This document shows, piece after piece, positions 31,838-43,016 of a stretch of 64,000 bases of DNA. Source of the stretch: Gracilaria gracilis (lineage: Eukaryota; Rhodophyta; Florideophyceae; Gracilariales; Gracilariaceae); contig JARGSG010000110.1 of assembly GCA_030374805.1 (NCBI GenBank), forward strand, positions 124,001 to 188,000. Reading direction: 5' to 3'. The position numbers and the translations under genes are program-made. A model generated the notes under the pieces. That model saw nothing but the letters and a program-made list of their open reading frames with translations, was not told the origin of the DNA and searched no databases. Numbering within the stretch: position 1 is the first letter of the stretch; every line of letters starts with the position of its first letter.

Positions 31838-32000
31838 TAATTAGAACAAATTGTAAACCTCGTACTCGTTGCAACTACACACACAACCCGTTTTTGTTCT
31901 CCGATTCTTTTTAAGTTGCCGCTTAAACAAATCGCCTGTTCACTTTTTATGTCAAGTCTCTATCACAAACAAACACAACAGTATAAGTGCTACATTATAC

Positions 32001-35000
32001 CTACTCATCGTCGTCATCCATTATCATCTGTCCTTCCTCGTAATCCCCATCTGTATTCTCAGCAGGGCCACCTGACATCTCTTCATCTTCCTCTTCGTAC
32101 TCGTCCTCTCCATCTCCTATATCTTCCATTTCACTCTCTTCCTCCAAACCTTCATCATCGTCCAGCTGGTCTTTTGGGTCTTCTCCTAGCCCGAAGTCCT
32201 CATCTACGAACTTTGGCCGAAACGCTGGCTCCCTGTGCACCGCCTCAGGGAGCTTGTATTTTTCAGGTACAAAATACATATGATATCTCAGGCTATTTTC
32301 TTTCCCCAACCCATCCATGTACCCAGCTCCCGCATGAAACACATCCCTTCTCCCAATAAACACAGAGTAAGGCAGAACCCTGAACTTCTTCACAACCATT
32401 GTACGTGATAACCTCCTCAAATTCTTGTCATCCGTCACATACATATCGTGAGACCTCTCACAAACCCATATCATAAATGAACTGCTTCCAGAGGCCATTA
32501 CGAAGAACCCCGGAATATCTCCCTTATCCTGCTCCACATTCGTCAACCGTCGAAAATCAGTGTGCAAAACCTGCCTTGGGCATCCCTCCCCCGTACACAA
32601 CACACGCCCTCCGGTCTGCGGCGCATACACGCTTTTCTCAGCCATACTGTTGTTACAAAGGCGAAGAGCCGATGCAATTTGCCTAAACCTCGCATCCAAC
32701 AACGCCCGCTTTCTCACCATCATCACATTATTCTCATCAGATTCCATTTAATCAAAAATCCCCTTCTTCGTCGTAAAATATCGTCCAATTCCCGGCATCC
32801 TGTCCCCAGCATCCTTTCCTTCCCCCGCGTTGATGATGGGATTCCTTTTCGTTCGGTTCTCTTCAAACTTCAAGTCTGGCTGCTCCTTGGAGTCCTTCTC
32901 AAAAAGCTATAGCAACCCTTCTGTCACATCTTCATCCACCACCACGCCCCTCTTCTTTGCCTCCTCTGACATACCTCCATCAGTTCCGAAGTGTTCCAAA
33001 ACACAGAAACCCCTTTCCATCAATTCCATTCTCTTCGTCGCAAAGTACTCTCGAGCGAGGTCATCCCTCTCCATCGCCGCCATCCAAAGAGCTTCTTCCT
33101 CCCCTCTCGGCTCTCCCTTCAACGGAAGCTTCACCCCAAGAACTGGTTCTTTCGTGCTACCCAGCTCCTTGTGCACATTCCGGGCGGCATGCTGGTACAC
33201 CGCGTGATGGACCGCTCTCAAACCCGCCACCCCCCAACATCCCGCCCTGTGCTCCTTTCGCAAATGTATCATCTCCATCCACGGGTGCTGGTGTTGCACT
33301 GCATTCTTCCCTCCCGGCTACTCACTCGGTAGCGCATTCACCAGACTCGTCCATGAAATATCCGATCCACCAGCCTACTAACCTGCCTTATTCATCCCTT
33401 TCGGTGGTTTCTCGGGATTCTTATCTTCAAATCCACGCATCAATCCTTTCTCCACCCCTTCCTCCTCGTCTTGAACGAACCTACTATCGTTCTCACTGCC
33501 ATCACTTTCATCCTCGCTCGACGACACGACATTTATTTTCTGTTCTTTGAAGAACTTCTTCAATGCCGGCTTCGTCATATTCCTGAATAAAGTAACAACC
33601 TCCATTGGTATATCTCCAGAAGGGGTCTTCACTCTGCCCTTCTTCATCCTCTTCGGAGCAGGTCGGATTCTTACCTCATTCTCATCGTCAGTAAGATCAA
33701 TTAACCTCCCCCTCTTCTTCTTCTTCTTGCTCCCAGCCTTGCTACCCCAATCCTCTTTCAGCCGGCCCGAAGCAATCTTTTTCCGTGTGCTCCACCTCAA
33801 CCCTGATGGCTCTGCTTCAGGGTCGTCCCCTTGCATGGAAGCTTCCAACAACATGAGAGCATCTTCTGCCTCATTAGGTGCTGCGGTTGACGTACCATCA
33901 CCTACACCCACGACTTCAACCACCTCCTCCCCCACCTCCTTCACCTCCTCTGACGTTTGAAGCGATACTTTGAAAACTTCTTGAAGCTTGTTACCCGCGG
34001 TCTTCACCCTTCTAGACACCATCTCATCTCATAAACGCCTCGCACCCCCAAGTTCTATTTTTGCTGTCCGCATACCCCGATATTCCATCACAGACACATG
34101 TTTTCCTCTTAAGTTGAATACTGTCTGCAATACTTCTTCAACACTAATCTCCTTCTTCTTCGCAGTGACATTCCATAGGTTGTACATACCTATGGCACAT
34201 TGAAAGAAGTGCTTCCTTATGTCTTCAAAACGACCGGTTCTCGTAGAAGAATACAACGTCAGTTCCACATGCTATTGCAAGCAACGTACGACCAATCGAA
34301 ACTGCACATCGGTGAGACCCATTAGGAGGTCACTCTAGAAATGCGTCAACGTCAGGACTGAACCCTCTTCACACACCTTCTCAAAGAACTCCAAAAGCCC
34401 CTCACATTCCACAAACTTCAGAGCCAATGTCGCGTAACGAGTCAAGTGACGCACGCTGTAGCCTCCGATTGCCTCACTTCTCTTTAAAGCACCAGCTAAC
34501 TGCTTCGAAGTAATGCTCTTCACATCCACATGTGGCTCGTCCACGACGTTCTGCACAAAAGATACCGTGCTATGAATTTTGTCTGCAAACGACATCTTCA
34601 GCACATTCGAACTCATCTCGCTCAGAAGATTGTTGAGTCCTAGTACCTCGTACATTGTCATGGCATTCCCATCCTTTCTTCCCCCTAGCACAACATTCAA
34701 AGAACGGACTATATCCAACCACTTCCCGCCTTCCCCATGCAAGTCTCGTAGCACAAGAATTCTGTGATATCCGTCTATGAGGGTTACGGGCACAACAATT
34801 CTCCCATCAACAAACTATTTCATTCACAGCATACTCCCCTAGAGATGCCACAGCAATCGAACCTGCTAACGGGAGCCACCCAAAGTTGTGACATTTCATC
34901 ATCGTCGCCTCCTTGTGTCTCAGATTCACACTTCGAACTGTCTTCTTCGGGATTTCAATCATCTCGATATCTATCGTCAACCTGCGCTGAACATAGTGGG

Positions 35001-35814
35001 CGACGGTAATCTTCTTGAGAGACACGGTGTTGTCTACCTCTTCCGACGGAACACTGTCTCCTTCATCGAACAAGTCCTCCTCCGTCTCAGCCAGCGGAGC
35101 CTTACTCTTTTGAAAGACCTCCACAATATCGTCGTTGGAGTCCTCTATGATGCTGACACTCGCTCCCGCGGGCTTCTCCATCCCTTTCGAAGACTTTCCT
35201 CTAGTTTTGGAAGCTTCTTCAGCAGGTTTCTCGACCTCCAGAGCGACCACTTTCTCAGGCTGAGATGTAAAAGACTTGCCAGGCCCAGACCCTGGAGTAG
35301 GACTTTGCAGAATCTCGATTCGGTCCATCATCGACGTATCCTACGCATACAATCCAACCCAGAACAACTCGCTCAGTGTACTTGGTGGTTCTTCAGGACC
35401 TTGAAAACGGTAAGGGTACTTCGCCCTTCCATGATTTATAATCTTCGTCCTCCAGATCACAACCAAGTCTTCTCCTTCTAGGGCAGTCCCGCTTAGAAAA
35501 TGCCCATGGAACGAACGGCAAAGAGCCTTCCCGGCACCACTGGCAGACCCCACACCTCTCATCTCCGCGGTTCCCACTTTCACATTGCTCTTTTCTTTTC
35601 CAACCGTCACAAACAAATGCACCGCATCGCCGCCCTTCACTACCGACGTAGCAGCGGGCGAAACCTTCTTCGTCATTGCTCGGGCTGGTGGCATACGCGG
35701 CGTAGTGCCTTTTGCCCTCCCCCTCCCTCGTGTTAGGGGTGGCATTTCTAACACCCCTGCACTTGGGTTCGCTCGTCTTGAATCCCGACCCCTTTTATGC
35801 TTGCGAAGCGGCAT
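32001..35814 (-). pseudogene. ParB-like domain plus 2OG-Fe(II) oxygenase-like domain, many in-frame stops
   Basis: Starts at ATG 35814. One frame runs to about 34805 (TAG at 35341), then a one-base shift, then one frame continues to 32001 through eight stops: TAG at 34335, 34272, 33378, 33375, 33318 and 32907, TGA at 34029, TAA at 32748. Just after the shift, GRIVVPVTLIDGYHR resembles the core of ParB/sulfiredoxin-like domains. A middle region is basic and acidic by turns with RLIDLTDDENE and NVVSSSEDESDGS. The last part has the iron and 2-oxoglutarate ligands of an oxygenase: HTD (residues 62-64 of the last segment), a distal His (VFHAGAG, 138) and Arg (LRYHMYF, 154). The tail is acidic. Such enzymes can oxidise methylated bases or proteins; the substrate here is unknown. 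Each domain call alone is moderate, and the fusion in one frame is inferred. Confidence 0.5.
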
Positions 35815-36110
35815 CGCGGTTACACGCGGCTGATAGAATGGAAAAGGTTGTTCACGACCGTCGAGAACGCTCGCGAGATCAGTTAGCTAGTTGAAACTTT
35901 CACTCCCATTCCTTTCCGTCTACTTCACCACGGATGCGCGTTCGCTCAATATTAGTTTAAACTTAATTTCACTGTGCCTCTTTAAAAATTTTATAGCGTA
36001 CGCGCGGGACGTTTACAAATCTACATGAAGCTACTAACATCTATAGTACACTTGTACAACAATGTTTGAGCAATAAAGAAATATATAAAATTTGTGGCGT
36101 ACTAATTTCA

Positions 36111-36720
36111 CTTTGGGACAGCGGACCGGGGTATCGTGGCGCTTCATCGGTGCACCGATGAAGCGCCACGACACCCCTGTCCCCTGTCAACGGCGCGTTG
36201 GCGGTGCCACGTATACCAGCACCCCAGTTTCATCACACACGGCGCGTTGATAGCGGGCGAATTTCACCGCTTACGGCTCGGTGGCGGTGCCACGTGTCCC
36301 ACTGCCCCAGCTTCATCACTCATGGCGCGTTGGAACAGCGGACTGGGGTGTCGTGGCGCTTCATCAGTGCACCGATGAAGCGCCAGGACACCCGGGTCCG
36401 CTGTCCCAAAAAATATTTTTGACTTTTTTTGAAACGGGCGGCTGGACGGTAGTGCCACGTATGCCAACACCCCAGTTTCATCACACACGGCGCGTTGATA
36501 GCGGGCAAAGTTCACCGCTTATGGCTCGTTGTCGGTGCCACGTGTGGCACGGCCCCAGCTTCATCACTCACGGCGCGTTGGGACAACGGACCGAGATGTC
36601 CTGGCGCTTCATCGGTGCACCGATGAAGCCCCACGACACCCCGGATGGGTGCACCGAAAAAGCGCCACGACACCCCGGTCCGCTGTCCCAAAAAATTGTT
36701 TTGAGTTTTTTTGAAACGAG
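36111..36720. repeat. Long near-palindromic hairpin repeats, block 1
   Basis: At least three copies (about 36111, 36334, 36577) of a roughly 70-bp near-perfect palindrome whose arms read GGACAGCGGACCGGGGTGTC and its complement, centred on CATCGGTGCACCGATG. They are joined by about 150-bp spacers that are themselves repeats (GGTGCCACGTATGCCAGCAC, CAGCTTCATCACTCACGGCG). The units form an irregular tandem array. No coding role. Confidence 0.9.
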
Positions 36721-36984
36721 TGGCTGGACAAAGATGATATTTCATTTTTTCGACATTTCATCCGAGCCACCCCAACCACACGTGTGCTGCTGTATAAAAG
36801 CCGTCCCCACTCCCCCTCGCAACTCCTTCCACACCCTACCTTATCCCTGGTCACACCTTCTACCGAGATATATTCATCTTCTTCCACAACCGAAAGTATG
36901 TTTCTCGGTTGCGGAAATAGAACGATATATCTCTATAAAAGGTGACACACCTTCACGCTCTGCAGCTATGAATAGCACATTCAC

Positions 36985-37455
36985 TATATGATATAAAACT
37001 AGTACATCTTCTATTTTTATATCATAGAGGATGTGTCCTATTCCTATGCTGTTTGCGGAGGTTTTCGCACACCATCTCGCTTTGTTGCTACGAATAGGAC
37101 ATCCGTTATATGAGATTAAGTTAGTACATTTTCCATCTTAATTGAATGTAACCGGTGTCCTATTCATATGCTGCTTGCGGAGGTTTTCACACACCCTCTC
37201 GCTTTGTTGCTAGGAATAGGACATCCGTTATATGAGATTAAGTTAGTACATCTTCTATCTTAATTTTATAGAGAGAATGTCCTATTCCTATGCTGCTTGC
37301 GGAGGTTTTCACACACCCTCTCGCTTTTTTGCTAGGAATGAGACATCCGTTAGATGAGATGAAGTTAGTACATCTTCTTTCTTTATTTTGTATATTGGAT
37401 GCCCTATTTCTATGGTGCTTGCGCTTTGAAGCTAGGATTAGGACATCCGTTAAGA
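36985..37455. repeat. 122-bp tandem repeat, about four units
   Basis: The word ATCCGTTA recurs at 37101, 37223, 37345 and 37445, giving periods of 122, 122 and 100 bp. Each unit carries its own inverted repeat, ATGTCCTATTCCTA with TAGGAATAGGACAT, separated by about 45 bp that includes CTTGCGGAGGTTTTCACACA. Confidence 0.9.
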
Positions 37456-37545
37456 ATATGGTAGCCATACTAAAAGGTATTGCATAGAGTGAGTGCAGGA
37501 AATCGTTTGAGTCGGAATCCATGTTCGTTTCACCCTGGGACAGCC

Positions 37546-37990
37546 GATCGGCAATCACGGCGCGTTGGGACAGCGGACCGGGGTGTCGTGGGGCTTCATC
37601 GGTGCACCGATGAAGCGCCATGACACCCCCGGTCCGCTGTCGCAGAGACGTTGGCGGTGCCACGTATGCCAGCACCCCAGTTACATCACACCTGGCGCGT
37701 TGACAGCGGGCGAATTTCACCGCTTATGGCTCGTTGGCGGTGCAACGTATGCCGCGGCCCCAGCTTCATCACTCACAGCGCGTTGAGACAGCGGACCGGG
37801 GTGTCGTGGCGCTTCATCAGTGCACCGATGAAGAGCCACGACACCCCGGTCCGCTGTCTCAGGCTGTCGTTGAAAAATATGGAAACTAAAATATTTTTTT
37901 GGTAATAGAGCGGACCGGGGGGTCTTGGCACTTCATCAGTGCAATGGTGAAGCGCCACGCTACCCCGGTCCGCTGTCCTAACAGCCGTTC
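37546..37990. repeat. Long near-palindromic hairpin repeats, block 2
   Basis: Three further copies of the 70-bp palindrome (about 37568, 37789, 37908) with the same spacer types as block 1. The sequence to their right (ACTTCGCGTATATATTTGCA then GTTCCGTATCTCTCG) recurs next to the hairpins at 61060-61110, so the repeat family includes flanking DNA. Confidence 0.9.
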
Positions 37991-38337
37991 CCTATAACTT
38001 CGCGTATATATTTGCAATCACCAAGTTCCGTATCTCTCGATTGTCGCCGCTTTCCCTGACACCGCTTTCCGGGTTCACGTACATCTCAGGCATCTTGCAC
38101 GTCTCCCTGTCGTGTTGAAAGAACCTGGTTCGTGCTTTATCGTTGCTATCCTCTCCCGCCCACTCCCGTCTCCCGCGCACTTTCATATCTCGCCGGCAGT
38201 TATCCCCCGCCCGCTGCAGTCTCCCGTGCGCTGTTTCCTCCCCTCCGCTGCCATCTCCCGTCCGCTGCCATCTCCCGTCCGCTCCGGAAATTCGAATCAT
38301 AACCCGTCAATGCACCCTCTTCCGGTGCATGCATAAA

Positions 38338-39520
38338 ATGGCTCCACATAGTTCATCGAGATCTACGTCACCGGCACCGTCAAGCTCCGATATGAAGGTT
38401 GGAAAACGGTAGGGCTCCGGAGATGAGCTTGTCACAGTATGCCTTACAATCCGCGATCATTACGCGTCGACAATGCGAGATGAAGACCGGCCAAGGAAGG
38501 TGGGACACAGCGAGTTCGTTGATTACGGTATCAAGAATCGCAACCTCCTACCGCTGGTCAAGAAATAATTCTATATTCTTGTGGGTCCAGTACATCCGAC
38601 GTTTACTGACAGTGAACTACGGGTCGTATCCCTCAAGGGGTCTTATCGTCAGCTATACCTCTCAACGAGGTTATTGGACATTTCGGACGGTGATAGGGAC
38701 TGCCGTGTAAGGGACTTCTGTAATGCTTATATCGAGGTGAACTTTAAAGGAATACCGAAGAATGTGACTTTGGCCGAGTTTTTCAAGTCAATGACTATAC
38801 CTCCTAAGCGAGTGGGACGGGTGGTCCCCCCCCTTCGCCACAACCGTTACCACACATTTCCAAAGGATTCTCTTTCTCTCGCTCATTCAAAAAGTTTACA
38901 TAGAAAAAAGAGTTGTAGGCTAGAAGAGGAAAAAAGGAGACAAAAGATAATCCACACCTTTTGTGAATGTCCAAATATCAAGCAAACTCCAAGCTCAGCG
39001 TGTTGGCTTTGGTATGCAGCTCATAACGAAGGCATGGGATGGGTTCTCTCAATTCCTGGGATTCTCTACCGTTGAGGTCATGGTTCTTCCATTCATCCGA
39101 GTCATGTACGACGAAATGCAGTTTCAAGCGATTGAGACGAGAGCAGAGGGGCTCTTCCATCGGGATAACGAACATCGCTTGCTACCAAGCAAAGGTGAAA
39201 CTGTTATTGAAACAGTCGTCATCGCGTGGGCATGGAATTTACCGCAAGACATCGATGCTGCCCTCCGAATGCTTGCAAACGAGTTCATTTCGGACCTCAC
39301 CAAGGTTATTGTGAATGAGCAGTTCTTCTCAATTTCCGAACCAGGAAGATGGACAGTTCTGAAGACGTTTACCAGAGACCCGTCACGGGCTTTTGCTCAG
39401 AGATTCGATAGTTTCTCGAATTCGCTTGTGTCCTCCGTCATGGAGGCCATCAGCCCGTTGAAACTGAAACAATCAGTGAACGTCCCTGATATGGGGGTAA
39501 GGCCGATATCCAAACCATAA
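38338..39520 (+). pseudogene. N-terminal region of the methyltransferase/SET gene, unknown domain
   Basis: ATG 38338 starts MAPHSSSRSTSPAPSSSDMK, then TAG (38410) and TAA (38566) in the same frame, with a coherent protein continuing (FTDSELRVVSLKGSYRQLYL, RDFCNAYIEVNFKGIPKNV) to about 38960. A frame change lies between the C8 run near 38826 and 39000, after which the frame shared with the methyltransferase begins (VGFGMQLITKAWDGFSQFLG, LPQDIDAALRMLANEFI) and runs to TAA 39518. I do not recognise either block. They sit where target-recognition or regulatory domains would be expected upstream of a DNA methyltransferase. Confidence 0.45.
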
Positions 39521-40816
39521 CCTGCCATACAAATTGAAGATGATGTGGAGGAGGTGGAGGAAATTGGGAAAGCAACGGAGCCGAAGGAGGGGAGAGGCGA
39601 AGAAGAAGATGGTGATACAAACATAGTGGCTGACATTGGAAAAGGAAGTACTGGTGACGAAGCGTCCGGGATAGGCGTAATACCTCCACCATCCATTGCG
39701 TCGTTGGATGACAAAAGGGCTTTCCGAAGTTGTGAGGAGAAGATGGAGAAGTGCTTTCGCTTGTACAATTGCGGGTTTGAGGATATGGTATAGATGGACG
39801 AGACGTTGCGCAGAGATTATGTGTCTCCGTTAGGAAAAGTTCAACTGGTTCTCATGGACCCTCCGTACAACATCCGAGGGAACAAGAACCTAAACAACAC
39901 CTAGTACGATGTACTGAGCCCTCAGGACATGAAGAAGGCTGCAAAGCTTCTATCAAGACTGCTACGTCCTTGGGGCCATTTCGTGATCTTTAGTGCTTTT
40001 GAGCAGGTCCAGGAATGGAGAGATGTACTTTCTGCCATTTGGGCAACAGACGAAAACGGAGTACCAAGGCGTTCATTTGCTGTGGAACAGGTCCCAATGC
40101 ACTTTGTACGGTCGCAAAGCAACCCGATGCGTAACCCTGGACGTAGGTCGTGCTCTCTTTTCTCTGCAATGGAGTATGCTGTACATGGAGTTCGAAATGG
40201 TCTCAGCTACGCGCAGAAGCATGTGATGGTGAACTATGAGAACTTCAATTTCACGCAGTCGAGGTACCCGGGGTACCACAGTGGCATTGACCAGGTACCC
40301 TTCCTGTCTAATGGGGGGACTCTTCAGTGGAAGAGAAAGAAGAAACGTGGGGGCTACGTTTTACAAAAAGTGAGGTCCGAACAGAAACCTCGGGAATTGT
40401 TGAAGGAGCTAATCAGTCGGTTTTCCCAGGCTAGGGATATTGTGGTCGACTTGTTTGCGTGGACGTTTTCGACAGCAATTGCATGCATGGAGTTACAACA
40501 GCATCGTAGGTTCATCGGGTGTGAGCCGGACCCTGACTGCTTTGCTCATGCTAGGCACGCCGCAATTATGCGATTCTCATTGGGCGTGCCGGAAAATGGG
40601 ACGGATATCCAGGTAGCGCACGAAGTTCGGAATGCTACGATTAGGGTGTTAAACTTATTTCCGAAGTGGAATGTCCGCCCATCGGGATCATGGAAGGCTC
40701 CATCCGGCTACCCCCAGTATCAAAAGTTTCCTACGCATATTGTGGACTTTCTTGCGTCAATGTGGCGGGATGAGAGCTTGGTCACGACTAGTAGGCGTAA
40801 GGCCCTTCAAGAATGA
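39521..40816 (+). pseudogene. DPPY-type (N6-adenine-like) DNA methyltransferase domain
   Basis: After an acidic linker (39521-39790) and TAG at 39791, the frame restarts at an ATG (39794) and soon gives VLMDPPYN (DPPYN at 39857-39871), the catalytic motif IV of N6-adenine and some N4-cytosine DNA methyltransferases. TAG at 39902 follows, then the fold continues (LSRLLRPWGHFVIFSAFEQV) to DLFAWTFST (40448-40474) and HRRFIGCEPDPDCF, motif I and the following strand of the S-adenosylmethionine site. Catalytic motif before SAM motif is the beta-class order. The usual Gly of FAGxxT is Trp here, which may cripple SAM binding. It ends in TGA at 40814, with the same frame continuing directly into a SET domain. 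Stops and the missing Gly suggest a decayed copy of a once functional enzyme. Confidence 0.65.
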
Positions 40817-41458
40817 CCGAAAATTTTGCAAGGAAAGATGGGGCTTCTGGATTGGAATGCAATGTTGGCACTGGAAGCGACGATGTGCGGTTGTCGTACC
40901 GGGAAGTCGACGATTCGCCACCCTGGCGCAGGAATGGGGGTGTTCACTACACGCCGATTTATGGAAATTGAAGAGATATGTTACTTCTATGGAACACTGG
41001 TGTACCATGACCTAACGAAGAGAAAAGGGGTACACAAGAAATATGGTGAAGGTTTATTGGGAGCCACTTCCGAAAGCTTTCGGAAGTATGCGATGGAGTT
41101 TAACGCCCGCGACGATATATTCCATAACCTCCCAGAAAGAAGACAAGGAGTAAGTTTAATACCTGTATGGATTGTCCCCGCTCCTTTTTCATTGGGTGGA
41201 ACGATTAACGATCCCAAATATATGGAAGGGGATAAGGACATTGATGCAGTTGCGGATGGGGTGACGAAACGAAGGACTGCAAATGTGCTGGTCATTCGAA
41301 CTCCAAATATAGGACGCACCCCGCATCAACTACGAGAATACCAAAAGCTTGCGGTGCGAGCACTTCAGAGACTGGAAGTGGGAGAAGCGTTGTTCGCGGA
41401 TTATGGAGTACAGTATAGCTGGGGTACATCGGCAAATCCTATTATAGTAATCGATTAA
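40817..41458 (+). pseudogene. SET-domain (protein lysine methyltransferase-like) segment
   Basis: It continues in the same frame as the methyltransferase, separated from it only by TGA 40814-40816. SET-type marks: GAGMGVFTTRRFMEIEEICY (the GxGVF...E...Y opening strand), YGTLVYHDL, GGTINDP in the position of the pseudoknot Asn, and LQRLEVGEALFADYG near the end (the IxxGEEL..DYG motif). SET enzymes transfer methyl from S-adenosylmethionine to protein lysines, often histones. No separate ATG is well placed, so it is more likely the C-terminal domain of the upstream protein than its own gene. It is intact for 210 codons and ends in TAA before the next gene, 455 bp away on the same strand. Confidence 0.65.
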
Positions 41459-41913
41459 AACGTGTAGTAAATTAGCTACATGTAAAACAACACCTAAACC
41501 TCGATAATGAAGTGGCACTTATTGCATTCCAACTTCGCCGTTGAGCACGAATTAGAAACAAAACACTTTGGCTCAAGTGCAAGATGGAAGTACGTAGATA
41601 CGTAAAAGGTAGTGAAGGGCATCGAATATGATGCGAAACCTTGTGCTTTTTTTAACATTATGAGAACTATTCAGAAATGGAGATTTCGGTGTCATTTTTT
41701 CGTTTCGGAATCGGGAAATAAAAAACCGCACTCGGTGATTTCCACCACACTCCCCTCGATTGGGGGTGTGCATTCGTTCGGTGACGTTCGATCACGGCGT
41801 GTGCTAAACACGTCCAGAGCAGAGCAGTTCCGATTCCAGTGACCTTCGATCACGGTCAGCGGCTAAGAAGTCGTGAGCCCAGCGTCAACCGCGAGAAACC
41901 ATTCGGATTGTTT
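41459..41913. other. Spacer between the SET segment and the split unknown gene
   Basis: A 455-bp gap without a supported gene; it probably holds the promoter of the next plus-strand gene. Two copies of GTTCGATCACGG-like sequence flank 41780-41860. Confidence 0.4.
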
Positions 41914-42069
41914 ATGACAAAACGTAAGAGGACGAGTGTGATTGCGGAGGAGGTTAGCGGTCGCGCGTCAAAGAGCCGAAGGCGTGGCGAAACGGTAGTT
42001 GGAGAAGTTCGCACCGCTCGTAGTACGCGTGCGCCTCGGAGTGGTTTACGTGGGAAGCGGAGGAAGGGC

Positions 42070-42430
42070 GCGGCGAGGAGCGACGGTGCGGCGAGTAGCG
42101 ACGTTGTGGCGAAGGGCGACGGTGCGGCGAGGAGCGACAGTGCGGCGAGGAGCGACGGTGCGGCGAGGAGCGACGGTGCGGCAAGGAGCGACGGTGCGGC
42201 GAGGAGCGACGGTGCGGAGAGGAGCGACGGCGCGGCGGGGAGCGACGGTGCGGCGAGTAGCGACGTTGTGGCGAAGGGCGACGGTGCGGCGAGGAGCGAC
42301 GATGCGGCGAGGAGCGTCGGTGTAGCGGGGAGCGACGGTGCGGCGAGGAGCGACGGTGCGGTGAACATCTTCGGTGCGGCGAGGAGCGACGGTGCGGCGA
42401 GGAGCAACGGTGCGGCGAGGAGCGTCGGGG
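42070..42430 (+). repeat. 18-bp coding minisatellite (SDGAAR repeats)
   Basis: About 20 units of AGGAGCGACGGTGCGGCG and close variants, each encoding RSDGAA. Variant units (SSDVVAKGDGA) occur twice in the same order, showing that a block of several units was itself duplicated. All three plus frames and the minus strand stay open through it, so other long frames here are shadows. Confidence 0.95.
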
Positions 42431-42720
42431 CCGGACCATTGGAGCGAACGGAGCACACGGAGCGAACGGTGCGAACGGTAAGCATTGCGGTGACGAAACC
42501 TATTGTGAACGCACGAGATCAAGAGGTTAGTCCCAAGAAAAGCATTGGAGTGCAGCGAGCTACGCCGAAGAAGATTCTGCGCGGTGGTCGGGAGAGAGAT
42601 AGTCGTAGAAGAGGCGCAGAGACTGCGCAAGTTTTAGAGGAGAGCGATTGCGGGGATATGATAGTGAAGGGTAAAGAGCTTCGTACGAGTGTCGAGAGAA
42701 GAACGATAGCAAGGAGTAGT

Positions 42721-42974
42721 TTTGATTTGTACCTCAGACATTGAGTCTAGGTTCATAATAACGCAGTGTGGGAAGGGCTCTTCACAAACAATAACAATCG
42801 GCACAGAGGTCTACCAGGAGCTCTTCATCTGAGCTCCTGGGATAAGTGATGTGCCTTTATATACGGTTACTTAACGACCCTTCGGCTAACGATGACGTAC
42901 AACTAAGTAGTGGAAGTGATTCTAAGTTGTACGTGGAGGAGCTGCATGTGGACGTGTTCGTGCGCATCTTGACA
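42721..42974 (-). repeat. 3' LTR of the copia element
   Basis: Begins TTTGATTTGTACCTCAGACA and ends GCGCATCTTGACA on the plus strand. The ends TTTG...GACA are not the usual TG...CA on the left side; the boundary is fixed by the GTAGT duplication and by the in-frame repair of the host frame. Confidence 0.85.
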
Positions 42975-43016
42975 CACCCCCCGTCGCGTAAGTGTCCGTC
43001 AATAAAACATACTTGG

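Noticed and set aside
36111..37990. CRISPR-like array of palindromic repeats
   Set aside because: Units are irregular, spacers are themselves repeats, and the locus is eukaryotic; no cas genes occur.
38338..41458. Reassignment of TAG to glutamine
   Set aside because: Four clear host genes in the same window terminate at TAG, so TAG is a normal stop in this genome.
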